Assembly: GCF_000515395.1 (NCBI RefSeq)
Contig: NZ_KI911782.1
Location: 5,300,070 to 5,364,069 of the forward strand
Direction of reading: 5' to 3'
DNA length: 64,000 nucleotides
From: Jiangella gansuensis DSM 44835
GTDB lineage: Bacteria; Actinomycetota; Actinomycetes; Jiangellales; Jiangellaceae
Part shown: positions 1-8,177 of the stretch, one piece after another
How the letters are laid out: each line of letters starts with the position of its first letter
Position numbering within the stretch: position 1 is the stretch's first letter
Notes under the pieces: model-generated
The model's input: the letters and a program-made list of their open reading frames with translations, nothing else
Told to the model about the DNA's origin: nothing
The model's database searches: none
Made by a program: the position numbers and the translations under genes

Positions 1-563
1 TCGATCAGGTCGCCCGCCTCGAGCGCGTCCGGACGCACCAGGTCCGGAGTGACGGCCAGCGCGACGCTCGTCTCCACCTCGCAGGCGTGACCCCAGCGGG
101 CGGTCGAACGGTGTGCAGCCACCACGTCGGCCGCCTGGGTCATCCAGAACGCCGACGCAGCCTCGACACCGTGCGTGTACGCCAGTTCCGTCGTCAGCAC
201 GCCGAGCACGTTCTCGTTGCCGCGGTGGCCGTTGACGAACACGACCTTCTCGATGCCGTGCCAGCGCAGGCTCAGCACCACGTCGGTGAGGACGGCCCGG
301 AACGCGTCCGCGCCTATGCTGAGCGTCCCCGCGAACGAGAGGTGGTGCGCCGACAACCCGAACGGCAGCGGCGGCGTCACGACCGCGAGCGGTGCGACCT
401 CGGCCGCGACCCGGTCGGCGATCTCCACCGCTACTCGCCAGTCGATGCCCATCCCGAGGTTGGGCCCGTGTTGCTCGTTCGCGCCGACCGGGATGAGGGC
501 CACGGTCGCCTGCTCGGCGAGCTCCGCGTACTCCGTGGTGGTCAGGTCGCTCAACCGGCTCAT
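1..563 (-). CDS. Creatininase-family amidohydrolase (partial, runs off left edge)
   Basis: Reading the minus strand from the ATG at 563 gives a protein beginning MSRLSDLTTTEYAELAEQ, followed by IPVGANEQHGPNLGMG, the metal-binding start of the creatininase family (usual form P-x-G-S-x-E-Q-H-G-P-H-L). It continues with DWRVAVEIADRVA, PPLPFGLSAHH and VNGHRGNE, all family landmarks. About 187 residues are present and the C-terminus lies outside the window. Members hydrolyse cyclic or linear amides such as creatinine, and related enzymes act in several catabolic and cofactor pathways; the substrate here is unknown. Its ATG overlaps the stop of the TRAP small permease gene by 4 nt, making it the last visible gene of the operon. 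Asn replaces the common Ser/Thr before EQHG. Confidence 0.85.
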   Translation of the reverse strand, partial: MSRLSDLTTTEYAELAEQATVALIPVGANEQHGPNLGMGIDWRVAVEIADRVAAEVAPLAVVTPPLPFGLSAHHLSFAGTLSIGADAFRAVLTDVVLSLRWHGIEKVVFVNGHRGNENVLGVLTTELAYTHGVEAASAFWMTQAADVVAAHRSTARWGHACEVETSVALAVTPDLVRPDALEAGDLI

Positions 564-1123
564 GCGACGGTCCTCTCCAGGTCGGGCTCGGGCAACGGCG
601 GCGGGGTCCCGGCCGGCCGCAGCGGCAGGGTGACGGCCGCGACGATCAGCAACGCCCCGGCCACCGGGATGGATGCGTATGCCCACGACGTCGGCACGCC
701 GAGCTGGACGTACGGGATGCTGTCGCGCGCCTGGGCGACCGAGATGCCGGCCGCGCAGATGATCGCGAAGAAGCCGATCTCGACCACCCGCAGCACCAGC
801 AGGAGGGCCTGCAGTGGCCGCCCGGTCAGCTTGGTGTCCAACCAGCCGGTGGCGATGTGCTCGGCGTGGCAGTACGCGGCCACCGAACCGAGCATCACGG
901 TCCAGATGAGCAGCAGCTGACTCACATCGGTGACCCACAACCAGCCGTGCCCGAACTGCCGCACGATCATCTGGGCCAGGTTGATGACGAGGATGCTGAG
1001 GAAGGCCAGGCCACCGGCCCACGCCGTCACCCGGCCGAGGACCGACGCGACGACGCCGAGGCGGGTCCGAGGCGCGCCGCCACCGTCCGAGCCGTCCGCG
1101 CCCGCCGCGCCGGCCGCCGTCAC
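560..1123 (-). CDS. TRAP transporter small permease (DctQ family)
   Basis: An integral membrane protein of about 187 residues with four hydrophobic segments, matching the DctQ small subunit of tripartite ATP-independent periplasmic transporters, which use an ion gradient to import carboxylates and related solutes. Characteristic stretches are INLAQMIVRQ and WVTDVSQLLLIWTVMLG. I place the start at the GTG at 1123 because it overlaps the stop of the binding-protein gene by 4 nt, like every other junction in this operon; the reading frame stays open further upstream. The large permease (DctM) expected beside it is not seen here, so it must lie beyond the left edge, be fused elsewhere, or be missing. 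Confidence 0.85.
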   Translation of the reverse strand: MTAAGAAGADGSDGGGAPRTRLGVVASVLGRVTAWAGGLAFLSILVINLAQMIVRQFGHGWLWVTDVSQLLLIWTVMLGSVAAYCHAEHIATGWLDTKLTGRPLQALLLVLRVVEIGFFAIICAAGISVAQARDSIPYVQLGVPTSWAYASIPVAGALLIVAAVTLPLRPAGTPPPLPEPDLERTVA

Positions 1124-2169
1124 GACGCCTGCGCCTTCAGCTCGGCCACCTCGTCGAGCAGGCCGGCCGGCCACAGGTCGCCGTCGAACTGCTGGAACAC
1201 GTCGGCCACCGCGGTCCGGAACGCCTCGACGTCAGGCTCCACGACCGTCAGCGACTCCTCCAGCTGCGCCATCGCGTCGTCCATCTGGGCCCGGACCTCG
1301 GTGGTGTCGAGCTCGCCGGCCTCGTGCCCGGCTTCGACGATCACGTCCTGGTGCTCCTCGCACAGCGAGTCCCACCAGCCGTCGGAGACGTACCAGGACC
1401 GGGCGTCGCGGATGTAGTCCGTGGGCATGTAATAGTCCTGGACCTCGTCCAGGCTCTGGTTGACGATCGTGATGGAGCCGTTCTCCTGCGCGTCCACCAC
1501 GCCTTGGCGCAGCGCCAGGTAGAGATCGGCCAGCGGGATGACCTGCGGCTCGGCGCCGAGGGCCCGAGCGAAGGCCTGCGGCATGGGTGCCTCGGCGATG
1601 CGCAGCTTGAGCCCCTCCATGTCCGCCGGCGTCTCGATCGCCCGGTTGGCCGACAGCGCCCGCGGTTCCGCGTCGCCCTCGATCGCGACCACCCGGACGC
1701 CGGAGGCGTCGGCGGCCTCCTCCAGCAGCTCGGTGAACCGGTCCGTGCGCAGCACTCCGAGCAGCTGCTCGTAGCTGTCCCAGAGGAACGGGACGCTCAC
1801 GATCGTGAACGCCGAGGCGCCCTCCAGCGTGGGGTAGATGCTGATGCCCTCGTAGAAGATGTCGACCTCCTGACCGGCGCTGAGGCCGGCGAAGATGTCG
1901 TTGACGCCGCCGATCTGGCTGTTGGGGAAGACGCGGACGGTCAGCTGGCCGTCCGTGCGCTCGTCCACCAGCTCGGCGAACCGCTCCGCGGCGAGGGTGG
2001 CCGGGTCCGACTCGGCCCGGATGGTGGCCAGCCGCAGTTCTTGGTCGGTGCAGGCGTTCGCACCGCCGTCGCCGCCACCTCCGTCGTCGCCGGTGACGAA
2101 GCTGCAACCGGGCGCGACGAGCAGAGCGGCGGCCGCGGTCAGGGTCCAGGTCAGGGTTCTGCGCTTCAC
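1120..2169 (-). CDS. TRAP transporter solute-binding lipoprotein (DctP family)
   Basis: A 349-residue extracytoplasmic solute receptor. The N-terminus is a lipoprotein signal peptide with a lipobox ending at Cys22 (VAPGC), so the protein is probably lipid-anchored outside the membrane. Family features include LAAERFAELVDERTDGQL, a segment resembling the usual strand leading to FPNSQIGG, the stretch GLKLRIAEAPMPQAFARALGAEP, and VVDAQENG, the region that normally contacts carboxylate ligands. It supplies the substrate to the DctQ/DctM membrane subunits. It follows the RidA gene with a 4-nt overlap. The ligand cannot be named from sequence, but the neighbouring enolase-superfamily and ThDP enzymes fit a sugar acid or other hydroxy acid. 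Confidence 0.9.
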   Translation of the reverse strand: MKRRTLTWTLTAAAALLVAPGCSFVTGDDGGGGDGGANACTDQELRLATIRAESDPATLAAERFAELVDERTDGQLTVRVFPNSQIGGVNDIFAGLSAGQEVDIFYEGISIYPTLEGASAFTIVSVPFLWDSYEQLLGVLRTDRFTELLEEAADASGVRVVAIEGDAEPRALSANRAIETPADMEGLKLRIAEAPMPQAFARALGAEPQVIPLADLYLALRQGVVDAQENGSITIVNQSLDEVQDYYMPTDYIRDARSWYVSDGWWDSLCEEHQDVIVEAGHEAGELDTTEVRAQMDDAMAQLEESLTVVEPDVEAFRTAVADVFQQFDGDLWPAGLLDEVAELKAQAS

Positions 2170-2648
2170 GCTGTGCCTCCCGAAGTGGCGACGGCGAGGA
2201 TGAACTCGATCTCGACCGGGGAACGGCGTGGCAGAGCCGCCACGCCGACGGCGGACCGCGCATGCTTGCCTCGGTCGCCGAAGATCTGGCCGACCAGCTC
2301 GCTCGCGCCGTCGATGACGAGCGGATGGTCGTGGAAGTCGGGGGTGCTGGCGACGAAACCGGTGATCCGGAGTACCCGGTCCACCCGGTCGAGGTCGCCG
2401 ACGTGTTCAGCGGCGCAGGCCAGTCCCTGCAGGACACAGATCCGCGCCGCCCGCCGCGCCGTCTCGACGTCCACGTCGTCGCCGAGCCGGCCGGTGATCC
2501 GGACCTGGCCGTCCTCCTTGGGCAGCTGGCCGCTGACATAGAGGACGTCGCCGGCCTGGGTCACCGGGACGTAGTCGAAGCTGGGCGTCGCCGCCGGCGG
2601 CAGGGCCAGGCCGAGCTCACGCAGGCGGCGGGTGGGGCTCGTGGTCAC
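2166..2648 (-). CDS. RidA family protein (Rid/YjgF/UK114)
   Basis: A protein of about 160 residues related to the RidA family, whose members hydrolyse reactive enamine/imine intermediates or act as amide hydrolases in catabolic operons. Landmarks are VTQAGDVLYVSGQLP near the N-terminus and a C-terminal region ending PVEIEFILAVA, where the family has a conserved glutamate. The start is the GTG at 2648, which overlaps the stop of the epimerase gene by 4 nt; a longer open frame upstream belongs to the out-of-frame shadow of that gene. This is the longer RidA subtype (about 150-160 residues) common beside amino- or sugar-acid catabolic enzymes. Its presence suggests that an imine or enamine intermediate forms in the pathway. 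Confidence 0.88.
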   Translation of the reverse strand: MTTSPTRRLRELGLALPPAATPSFDYVPVTQAGDVLYVSGQLPKEDGQVRITGRLGDDVDVETARRAARICVLQGLACAAEHVGDLDRVDRVLRITGFVASTPDFHDHPLVIDGASELVGQIFGDRGKHARSAVGVAALPRRSPVEIEFILAVATSGGTA

Positions 2649-3628
2649 GGTGCCTCCTCGGTGTCGGGTCGGGCGGGCGCGAGATATCCGGCCGCGCCTG
2701 CTGCGGCGTCGGCGAACCGGGGGCGGAACCCGAGCTCGTCGCGGATGCGCCGGTCGTCCATGGCCGGCAGGTCCGGCGCGCCGTCGGTGACGTCGGTGAC
2801 CTGCGCGGTGATGCCGGCCGTCGTGCCGGCTGACGCCGCGGCGATCAGGGCGCGGGCCAGGTCGGCGAGGCTGCCGCGGTGGCCGACGACGTTGTAGAGC
2901 TCGCGCCCGGGTTCGACGGTGACGCCGGCGAGCAGCGAGGCCGCGGCGTCGTCGACGTGGATCCAGTCGGCGGCGCCGGTCCAGGCGTCGATCCGGGCGT
3001 CGCGGCCGGCGGCGAGGTCGCCGACGAACCGGACCAGCGACTCCTGGCTGCCGCCGTACCAGCGGCCCGGCCCGTACACCAGCGGCAGCCGGATGCCGAC
3101 GACGCACAGGTCACGCTGGGCGCGGAGGACCCGCGCCAGCTGTTCCGCGCCGACCTTCGTGGCGCCGTAGACGGAGTCCGGGTGGGTGGCGGCGTCCTCG
3201 TCGACCAGGCCGCGGCCGCCGTCGGGACCGTAGACGGTGCTGCTGCTGGACCAGCAGATCCGCCGGATCCCGCGGTCCGCCGCCGCCTCGATCACGTGTG
3301 CCAGGCCGCGGACGTTGACGTCGACGGCGCGGGCCGGGTTCTGGGTGGCACCAGCGGCCAGGCCCGCATCGCCGGCACCGTAGGCGGCAAGGTGGACGAC
3401 GGCGTCGGGGCGGACGTCGTCGAACACGGCGCCGACGGCGTCGGGGTCGGTGACGTCCAGCGCGACCCGGCGGGCACCGGGTGTGCCCGGCAGGCCGGCC
3501 GCGGCGTCGCCTGCGGTCTCGGCGTCGTGTCCGGTGACGGCGACGGCCCAGCCGGCCGCCTGGGCGGCTCGCGACACCGCGGCGCCGATGAACCCGGTGC
3601 CTCCGACGACGAGCAGCGCGCGGCTCAT
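2645..3628 (-). CDS. NAD-dependent epimerase/dehydratase (extended SDR)
   Basis: A 327-residue extended short-chain dehydrogenase. The NAD-binding motif GGTGFIG lies at residues 9-15, the catalytic serine region is WSSSSTVYG, and the active-site Tyr154-x3-Lys158 pair occurs in SVYGATKVG. Such proteins oxidise, epimerise or dehydrate sugars or sugar derivatives with bound NAD. Near relatives are often labelled UDP-glucose 4-epimerase or uronate dehydrogenase, but the specificity cannot be read here. In this operon a role as a sugar-acid or sugar-alcohol dehydrogenase acting before the enolase-superfamily dehydratase is the likeliest guess. It overlaps both neighbours by 4 nt (ATGA upstream, GTGA downstream). 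Confidence 0.85.
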   Translation of the reverse strand: MSRALLVVGGTGFIGAAVSRAAQAAGWAVAVTGHDAETAGDAAAGLPGTPGARRVALDVTDPDAVGAVFDDVRPDAVVHLAAYGAGDAGLAAGATQNPARAVDVNVRGLAHVIEAAADRGIRRICWSSSSTVYGPDGGRGLVDEDAATHPDSVYGATKVGAEQLARVLRAQRDLCVVGIRLPLVYGPGRWYGGSQESLVRFVGDLAAGRDARIDAWTGAADWIHVDDAAASLLAGVTVEPGRELYNVVGHRGSLADLARALIAAASAGTTAGITAQVTDVTDGAPDLPAMDDRRIRDELGFRPRFADAAAGAAGYLAPARPDTEEAP

Positions 3629-4773
3629 CGGTCCGCCCGCAACCGGTCGAGGGCGGCCTCGTCGATCTCGATGCCCAGCCCCGGGCCGTCCGGCACGGTG
3701 ACCACGCCGCCGTCGAACGTGAACGGGCGCACCGCCAGCTCGTCGCGCAGCGCGTTGCGGCCGCGGTCGTACTCCAGCCACAGCGGCTCCGCGGCATGGT
3801 CGACGTGCGGATAGTCCGGTACCGAGGCCAGGAGCTGCACCGACGCCGCCTGCGCGACCACTCCGCCCCACACGTGCGGCGAGAACCGCACGTTCCACGT
3901 CTGCGCCAGGTGCGCGATGACCCGCGCCTCCCCCAGCCCGCCGCACTTGGACACGTCCGGCTGCACGACGTCGACGACCCGGCCGGCGATCAGGTCGCGG
4001 AACCCGTACCGGGTGTAGACGGCCTCGCCGGCGGCCAGCGGGACGCCGCACTCGCGCAGTAACGCCCAGCCGCTGCGGTCGTCCGGCGGTACCGGCTCCT
4101 CGATCCAGCCCGGCGCGAACTCGGCCAGCCGGGCGATGGACCGGCGCGCCTGGTCGGCGGTGTAGTTGCCGTTGAAGTCCAGCAGGATCGTGGTGTCCGG
4201 GCCGAGGATCTCGCGCGCGGCCCGGGTGCGGGCGACGTCGCTCTCGAACCCGAGCCCGAGCTTGATCTTCACGCCCCGGTAGCCGTCCGCGGCCAGCTCG
4301 CGCAACCCGTCGGCGAACCGGCCGGCGTCGTTGTCGTGGGTGATGTACCCGGCCGACGCGTACGGCGTCAGGTGGTCGCGGGTCCGGCCGCCCAGGAGCA
4401 GGTGCACCGGCACGTCGAGGGTGCGGCCCAGCGCATCCCACATCGCGATGTCGATGGCCCCGGCGGCCGCGACGTGGTGGCCGCCGCTGGTGTGGTGATA
4501 GCGCTGGTTCAGCAGGCGGGTGAACCAGCTCCCGGACGGCTCCAGCCGCTGCCCGGTCAGCTCGGCGGCGATCTCCCCCACCAGCACCGCCGTCGCGCGG
4601 GATGCGCCCCACGCCTCGCCCCAGCCGACCACGCCGTCGGCGGTCTCCAGCCGGACCAGGGTGGCTGCCCTGGCCCGCACCAGCCCGCGGGACGAGCCAT
4701 AGACGTCGGCGGGGGCGAGCACGTCGTGGACCGGGATCGCCTCGATCCGCGCGATGCTCGGGCTGCCGCTCAT
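3625..4773 (-). CDS. Mandelate racemase/muconate lactonizing enzyme family protein
   Basis: A 382-residue enolase-superfamily enzyme with the N-terminal capping domain and the C-terminal barrel. Visible catalytic elements are the K-x-K pair (Lys169 and Lys171), metal ligands Asp199, Glu225 or Glu226 and Glu250, the Asp273/Lys276 region (QPDVSKCGG) and His300 in RFSPHVWGG. The Lys plus Asp-His arrangement is that of the mandelate racemase/sugar-acid dehydratase group, which removes a proton alpha to a carboxylate and usually expels water to give a 2-keto-3-deoxy acid. Beside a TRAP importer and a ThDP enzyme, an acid sugar dehydratase is the best inference; the actual substrate is not determined. 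Confidence 0.9.
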   Translation of the reverse strand: MSGSPSIARIEAIPVHDVLAPADVYGSSRGLVRARAATLVRLETADGVVGWGEAWGASRATAVLVGEIAAELTGQRLEPSGSWFTRLLNQRYHHTSGGHHVAAAGAIDIAMWDALGRTLDVPVHLLLGGRTRDHLTPYASAGYITHDNDAGRFADGLRELAADGYRGVKIKLGLGFESDVARTRAAREILGPDTTILLDFNGNYTADQARRSIARLAEFAPGWIEEPVPPDDRSGWALLRECGVPLAAGEAVYTRYGFRDLIAGRVVDVVQPDVSKCGGLGEARVIAHLAQTWNVRFSPHVWGGVVAQAASVQLLASVPDYPHVDHAAEPLWLEYDRGRNALRDELAVRPFTFDGGVVTVPDGPGLGIEIDEAALDRLRADR

Positions 4774-6437
4774 GCCGGTGCTCCCATCAGCCCGGAGAGC
4801 CGGGTCGTCGGCGTCAGGACGTCCGGGTCGGTCTGGACGACGAGCACCCTGGGTCCGCTCTCCGCGTCCAGCTCCCGTAGCGCGTCGTCGAGGTGTCGTT
4901 CGTCGTCGACGCCGCGGGTGGCCGCGCCCAGCGACCGGGCGAAACCGGCCAGGTCGACCCGGCCGATGTCGATGCCGCCGGTGCGGCCCATCGAGCGGGC
5001 CTGATGCATGGCGATCGTGCCGTAGAGCGTGTTCTGGAAGACGACGACCAGCGGCTCGGCGCCGTACCGGGCAGCCGTCTCCAGCTCCTGGCCGGTCATC
5101 AGGAAGCCGCCGTCACCCGCCAGCGCGAGGACCCGTCGCTCCGGCGCCGCCAGCGCCACACCGACCGCGGCCGGTACCGCGTACCCCATGGCCCCGGAAA
5201 TCGGCGCGACCTGCGTGCGCGGCCGCTCGAACCGCCAGTAGCGGTGTCCGAAGACGGAGAAGTTGCCGGCATCGTTGGTCACCACCGTGTCGGTACCGAG
5301 GTGCCGGCGCAGGGCCGCCATCACGTCCGTCGGGTGCACGCCGTTCTCGGCCGCCTCGTGGCCGGCCGCCGGATCGCTGAGCTCGAGGTAGCGGCGGTGG
5401 GCGGCGGACCAGTCGGTGGTGGGGTCGGTGGGCGCGCCGGGGTGGGCGGCCGGAGCGCCGGGATGTACGGCGAGCGCGGCCGCGAAGCCGACCGGCTGGG
5501 CCACCACGCCCAGAGCGAGCGGCACCACGCTGCCCAGCGTCCGCGGGTCCTCGTCGACCTGGATCACCTGGCTGCCAGCCACCGGCACCGAGTACGTCTG
5601 GGTGGTGACCTCGTCCAGCCGGCTCCCCAGCACCAGGACCACATCGGCCTCCCGCAGCGGCTGGAGGAGGTCGGGCAGGGTGCCCAGCGTGAGATGCCCG
5701 AGGTAGTTCGGGTGACTGTTGGGAAAGGTGTCCTGGCGGCGGAACGCCGAGTACACGCCGATGCCGTACCGCTCGGCCAGCCGGGTCAGCACGTCGTGCC
5801 CGTCCTGGGCCCCCTCGCCGACGATGGCCACCGGCCGCCGCGCGCTCCTGAGCAGCTCCGCGGCCGCGGCCACCTGACCGGCGTTCGCCAGCGGGGTGGG
5901 CCGGGCCGGGAGCCGGGGCGCGGCCGGTTGCCCGGGCCGACCCAGCACGTCCGACGGGAACGCGACCACCGCCGGGCCCGGCCGGCCGCTGGTGGCCGCC
6001 TGCAACGCCCGCGCCACGGTGTCCGCCGCCCGGTCCGACCTGTGCACCGTCGCCGCGAACGTCGACAACTGCCCGAAGAACCGCGGCAGGTCGACCTCCT
6101 GGAACGCTTCCTTGCCCAGGTGATCGGTCTCGACCTGCCCGAGCAGCACCAGCATCGGCGTGGAGTCCTGGTGCGCCGTGTGCACCCCGATGGCCAGGTT
6201 CGTGGCACCGACGGCGCGGGTGGCCATCGCGACCGCCGGCCGGCCGGTCAGCTTGCCCTCCGCCTCCGCCATGAACGCCGCACCCGACTCGTGCCGGGTG
6301 GAGATGAGCTCCAGCTCCGGCCGGGCCGCGACCTCGTCCATCAGCTCCAGGAAGCTCTCACCGGGGACCGTGTAGAAGCGCCGCACCCCGGCGGCGCTGA
6401 GCAGGTCGATGGTCGCGGCGGCCGCCGTCGTCGTCAT
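4770..6437 (-). CDS. Thiamine diphosphate-dependent enzyme (acetolactate synthase/decarboxylase-like)
   Basis: A 555-residue three-domain ThDP enzyme. The catalytic glutamate is Glu50 in STRHESGAAF, and the ThDP/Mg motif runs from GDG at 441-443 to Asn469. The middle domain (roughly 190-325) resembles the TPP-enzyme central domain. The family includes acetolactate synthase, benzoylformate and sulfopyruvate decarboxylases, glyoxylate carboligase and IolD-type hydrolases; nothing visible assigns one of these. As the first enzyme gene after the regulator it is probably the committed C-C lyase or decarboxylase of the pathway. A short Pro/Ala-rich duplicated stretch (HPGAPAAHPGAPTD, near residue 325) sits in the linker before the C-terminal domain. 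Confidence 0.88.
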   Translation of the reverse strand: MTTTAAAATIDLLSAAGVRRFYTVPGESFLELMDEVAARPELELISTRHESGAAFMAEAEGKLTGRPAVAMATRAVGATNLAIGVHTAHQDSTPMLVLLGQVETDHLGKEAFQEVDLPRFFGQLSTFAATVHRSDRAADTVARALQAATSGRPGPAVVAFPSDVLGRPGQPAAPRLPARPTPLANAGQVAAAAELLRSARRPVAIVGEGAQDGHDVLTRLAERYGIGVYSAFRRQDTFPNSHPNYLGHLTLGTLPDLLQPLREADVVLVLGSRLDEVTTQTYSVPVAGSQVIQVDEDPRTLGSVVPLALGVVAQPVGFAAALAVHPGAPAAHPGAPTDPTTDWSAAHRRYLELSDPAAGHEAAENGVHPTDVMAALRRHLGTDTVVTNDAGNFSVFGHRYWRFERPRTQVAPISGAMGYAVPAAVGVALAAPERRVLALAGDGGFLMTGQELETAARYGAEPLVVVFQNTLYGTIAMHQARSMGRTGGIDIGRVDLAGFARSLGAATRGVDDERHLDDALRELDAESGPRVLVVQTDPDVLTPTTRLSGLMGAPA

Positions 6438-7162
6438 CGGGCGGCCTCCGCGCGGTCGGCGGCAGGCTGGTCGGTGGTGGGCTGGTCGGCGGCGGACTGG
6501 TCGCCGTCGGGCTGCTGAAGGCGCCGGAAGACGTTCTCGACATGGGTGGCCGCATGCCGTAGCAGCGCCTCACTGTCGGAGCGCGCCAGCGCGTCGAGGA
6601 TGTCGTGATGCTCCGCCTGGGCCTCGCGGGCCTCGCCGATGGACCGGCCGCGGTAGTGCCGCGCGACCTGGACGTGGACCTTCAGGTCGTCGAACGCGTT
6701 GAGCAGGAAGACGTTGCCGCCGGCAGCCACCGTCGCGCGGTGGAACTGGGCATCGAGCTCGTTGAACGCGTTGACGTCCAGGGTCGGCGCGGACGCGACA
6801 CCGTCCATCTTCTCCACGATCCGGCCGATCTCCGCGAGCGCGTCGTCGTCGATGCTGCTGGTCGCGGTGCGCAGCGCGCCCTGCTCGATGACCAGGCGGG
6901 CGTCGAACAGCTGCCGCAGCTCGTCGGCGTCGAGCAGTTCGGTTACCCGGAAGCCGCGGTACGCCTCCACGCTCACCAGACGCTCGGAGACCAGGCGGTT
7001 CAGCGCCTCCCGGATGGGGGTGTGGCTGACGTCCAGTGCGGCTGTGAGCCGCTCCATGGTGAGCCGTTCACCCGGAGCCAGCCGGTGATCGATGATCTGG
7101 GCTCTGAGCATCTCGTATGCCCGGTCGCTGAGGGCGTCCCGGGAGACCTTGGCGCGAACCAT
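6434..7162 (-). CDS. GntR family transcriptional regulator, FCD subgroup
   Basis: A 242-residue regulator with an N-terminal winged helix (MVRAKVSRDALSDRAYEMLRAQI, PGERLTMERL, SHTPIREALNRL) and a C-terminal all-helical FCD ligand domain of the FadR type. It heads the catabolic operon and overlaps the ThDP enzyme gene by 4 nt, so it is transcribed with the genes it most likely controls; FCD regulators normally sense a pathway substrate or intermediate. Its C-terminal tail is low in complexity (several QPTTDQPAAD-like units). The promoter lies directly against its ATG: there is no room for a ribosome binding site, and a palindrome covers the -10 region, described separately. Confidence 0.92.
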   Translation of the reverse strand: MVRAKVSRDALSDRAYEMLRAQIIDHRLAPGERLTMERLTAALDVSHTPIREALNRLVSERLVSVEAYRGFRVTELLDADELRQLFDARLVIEQGALRTATSSIDDDALAEIGRIVEKMDGVASAPTLDVNAFNELDAQFHRATVAAGGNVFLLNAFDDLKVHVQVARHYRGRSIGEAREAQAEHHDILDALARSDSEALLRHAATHVENVFRRLQQPDGDQSAADQPTTDQPAADRAEAAR

Positions 7163-7198
7163 GGATTTTATAAAATCTACCGTTCGCGGTCATGTCAA
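7163..7198 (-). promoter_or_regulatory. Leaderless promoter and operator of the GntR operon
   Basis: On the minus strand a -35 box TTGACA (7193-7198) is followed by a 17-bp spacer and a -10 box TTTTAT (7170-7175), leaving 7 nt before the ATG at 7162. Transcription would therefore start at or next to the ATG. The perfect 14-bp palindrome GATTTTATAAAATC (7164-7177) covers the -10 box and is an AT-rich island in GC-rich DNA, making it the probable autoregulatory operator of the FCD regulator. Confidence 0.75.
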
Positions 7199-7316
7199 GA
7201 GCCGAGCGGCAGGTTTCACGAGAACGCACCAGGCGGAGCGACAGATCGGCCCAGATGCGCAGCGCGGCGAGAAACAGGTATGCTCAGCCTCGTTGCCGCC
7301 CTCAGAGGCGGCAGCT

Positions 7317-7387
7317 GCGGGTGTAGTTCAATGGTAGAACTCCAGCTTCCCAAGCTGACAACGCGGGTTCGATTCCCGTCACCCGCT
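7317..7387 (+). tRNA. tRNA-Gly (CCC anticodon)
   Basis: A complete cloverleaf: acceptor strand GCGGGTG pairs with CACCCGC, the D arm contains TAGTTCAATGGTAGAAC, the anticodon loop is TTCCCAA (anticodon CCC), and the T arm is CGGGTTCGATTCCCG. No CCA is encoded (the next bases are CTA). A TATGCT hexamer about 32 nt upstream (7279-7284) may be its -10 box. Confidence 0.96.
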
Positions 7388-7481
7388 CTACGCGGTTCCG
7401 GCCCAGGTCAACGGCACACTTGTCGGCCTGGGCCGTTGTCGTTGCCGAACAGGGACGATCCCTATGCGGAGAGGAACAGGA

Positions 7482-8084
7482 ATGTCTGAAGTGTTCCTGA
7501 CCATGGCGATGTCACTTGACGGGTTCATCACCGGACCAGACGACAACGCCGAGAACCCCGCTGGGACCAATGGGATGCGGCTCATGAACTGGCTCGGGGG
7601 TGGGGCCGAGCCAGGCGCAGAAGGGGCCAACGCATTCCGCCCGAAGCATCCCAACAGCCAACGTGTGTTCGACGAGAGCATGGCGACCGGCGCCGTGATC
7701 ACCGGGAGACGGACAGGGGACTTCGCCGGTTACTGGGGCGGGGATCACCACGGCGGTGTGCCGATCTTCGTGCCGACGCACCAGCCGCCGGCAGAGAACC
7801 CGTACGAGCGGGTGCACTTCGTCACGGATGGCATCGCCTCTTGTGTGGAACAGGCCAAGCAGGCCGCAGGTGACCGGAACGTGATGATGCACGGTGCCTA
7901 CACCGGCCAGGAGGCACTGAAGGCCGGTGTACTGGACATGATCGACATCCAGCTTCGGCCGGTGCTGCTGGGCCGGGGGCGGCGGCTGTTCGAGGGGCTC
8001 CCGTCCGAGCACACCGAGCTTGATCTGGTGCGCGTGCTGGAGGATCCCGGCGTCCTGCATCTGCGCTATGCGGTGCGCAAGTAG
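7482..8084 (+). CDS. Dihydrofolate reductase family protein (RibD C-terminal domain)
   Basis: A 200-residue protein with the fold shared by dihydrofolate reductase and the RibD reductase domain. The N-terminal stretch FLTMAMSLDGFITGP is the usual signature, followed by TGAVITGRRTGDFAGYWGGD and, near the C-terminus, the RPVLLGRGRRLFEG region. Most homologues are uncharacterised NADPH-binding reductases. I choose the ATG at 7482 because GGAGAGGAACAGGA lies just before it; an in-frame ATG 18 nt upstream would swallow that Shine-Dalgarno sequence. It stands alone between tRNA-Gly and a convergent purC, with a long palindrome after its stop. Confidence 0.85.
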   Translation: MSEVFLTMAMSLDGFITGPDDNAENPAGTNGMRLMNWLGGGAEPGAEGANAFRPKHPNSQRVFDESMATGAVITGRRTGDFAGYWGGDHHGGVPIFVPTHQPPAENPYERVHFVTDGIASCVEQAKQAAGDRNVMMHGAYTGQEALKAGVLDMIDIQLRPVLLGRGRRLFEGLPSEHTELDLVRVLEDPGVLHLRYAVRK

Positions 8085-8100
8085 TCCTTGTTCTGGCTCT

Positions 8101-8148
8101 ATGGCGGGTGGTTCGGTGGCGCCCTGGGCCCACCAAACCACCCGCCAT
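8101..8148. repeat. Intergenic palindrome, family B copy 1
   Basis: Two 19-bp arms (8101-8119 beginning ATGGCGGGTGG, and 8130-8148 ending CCACCCGCCAT) are complementary with one mismatch across a 10-nt loop. The element lies between convergent genes and could end transcription in both directions, but a second copy at 57331-57378 sits in a divergent region, so it looks like a mobile or dispersed repeat rather than only a terminator. Confidence 0.8.
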
Positions 8149-8177
8149 CACCAGAGCGCGCTGAGCAGAGCGCGAAC

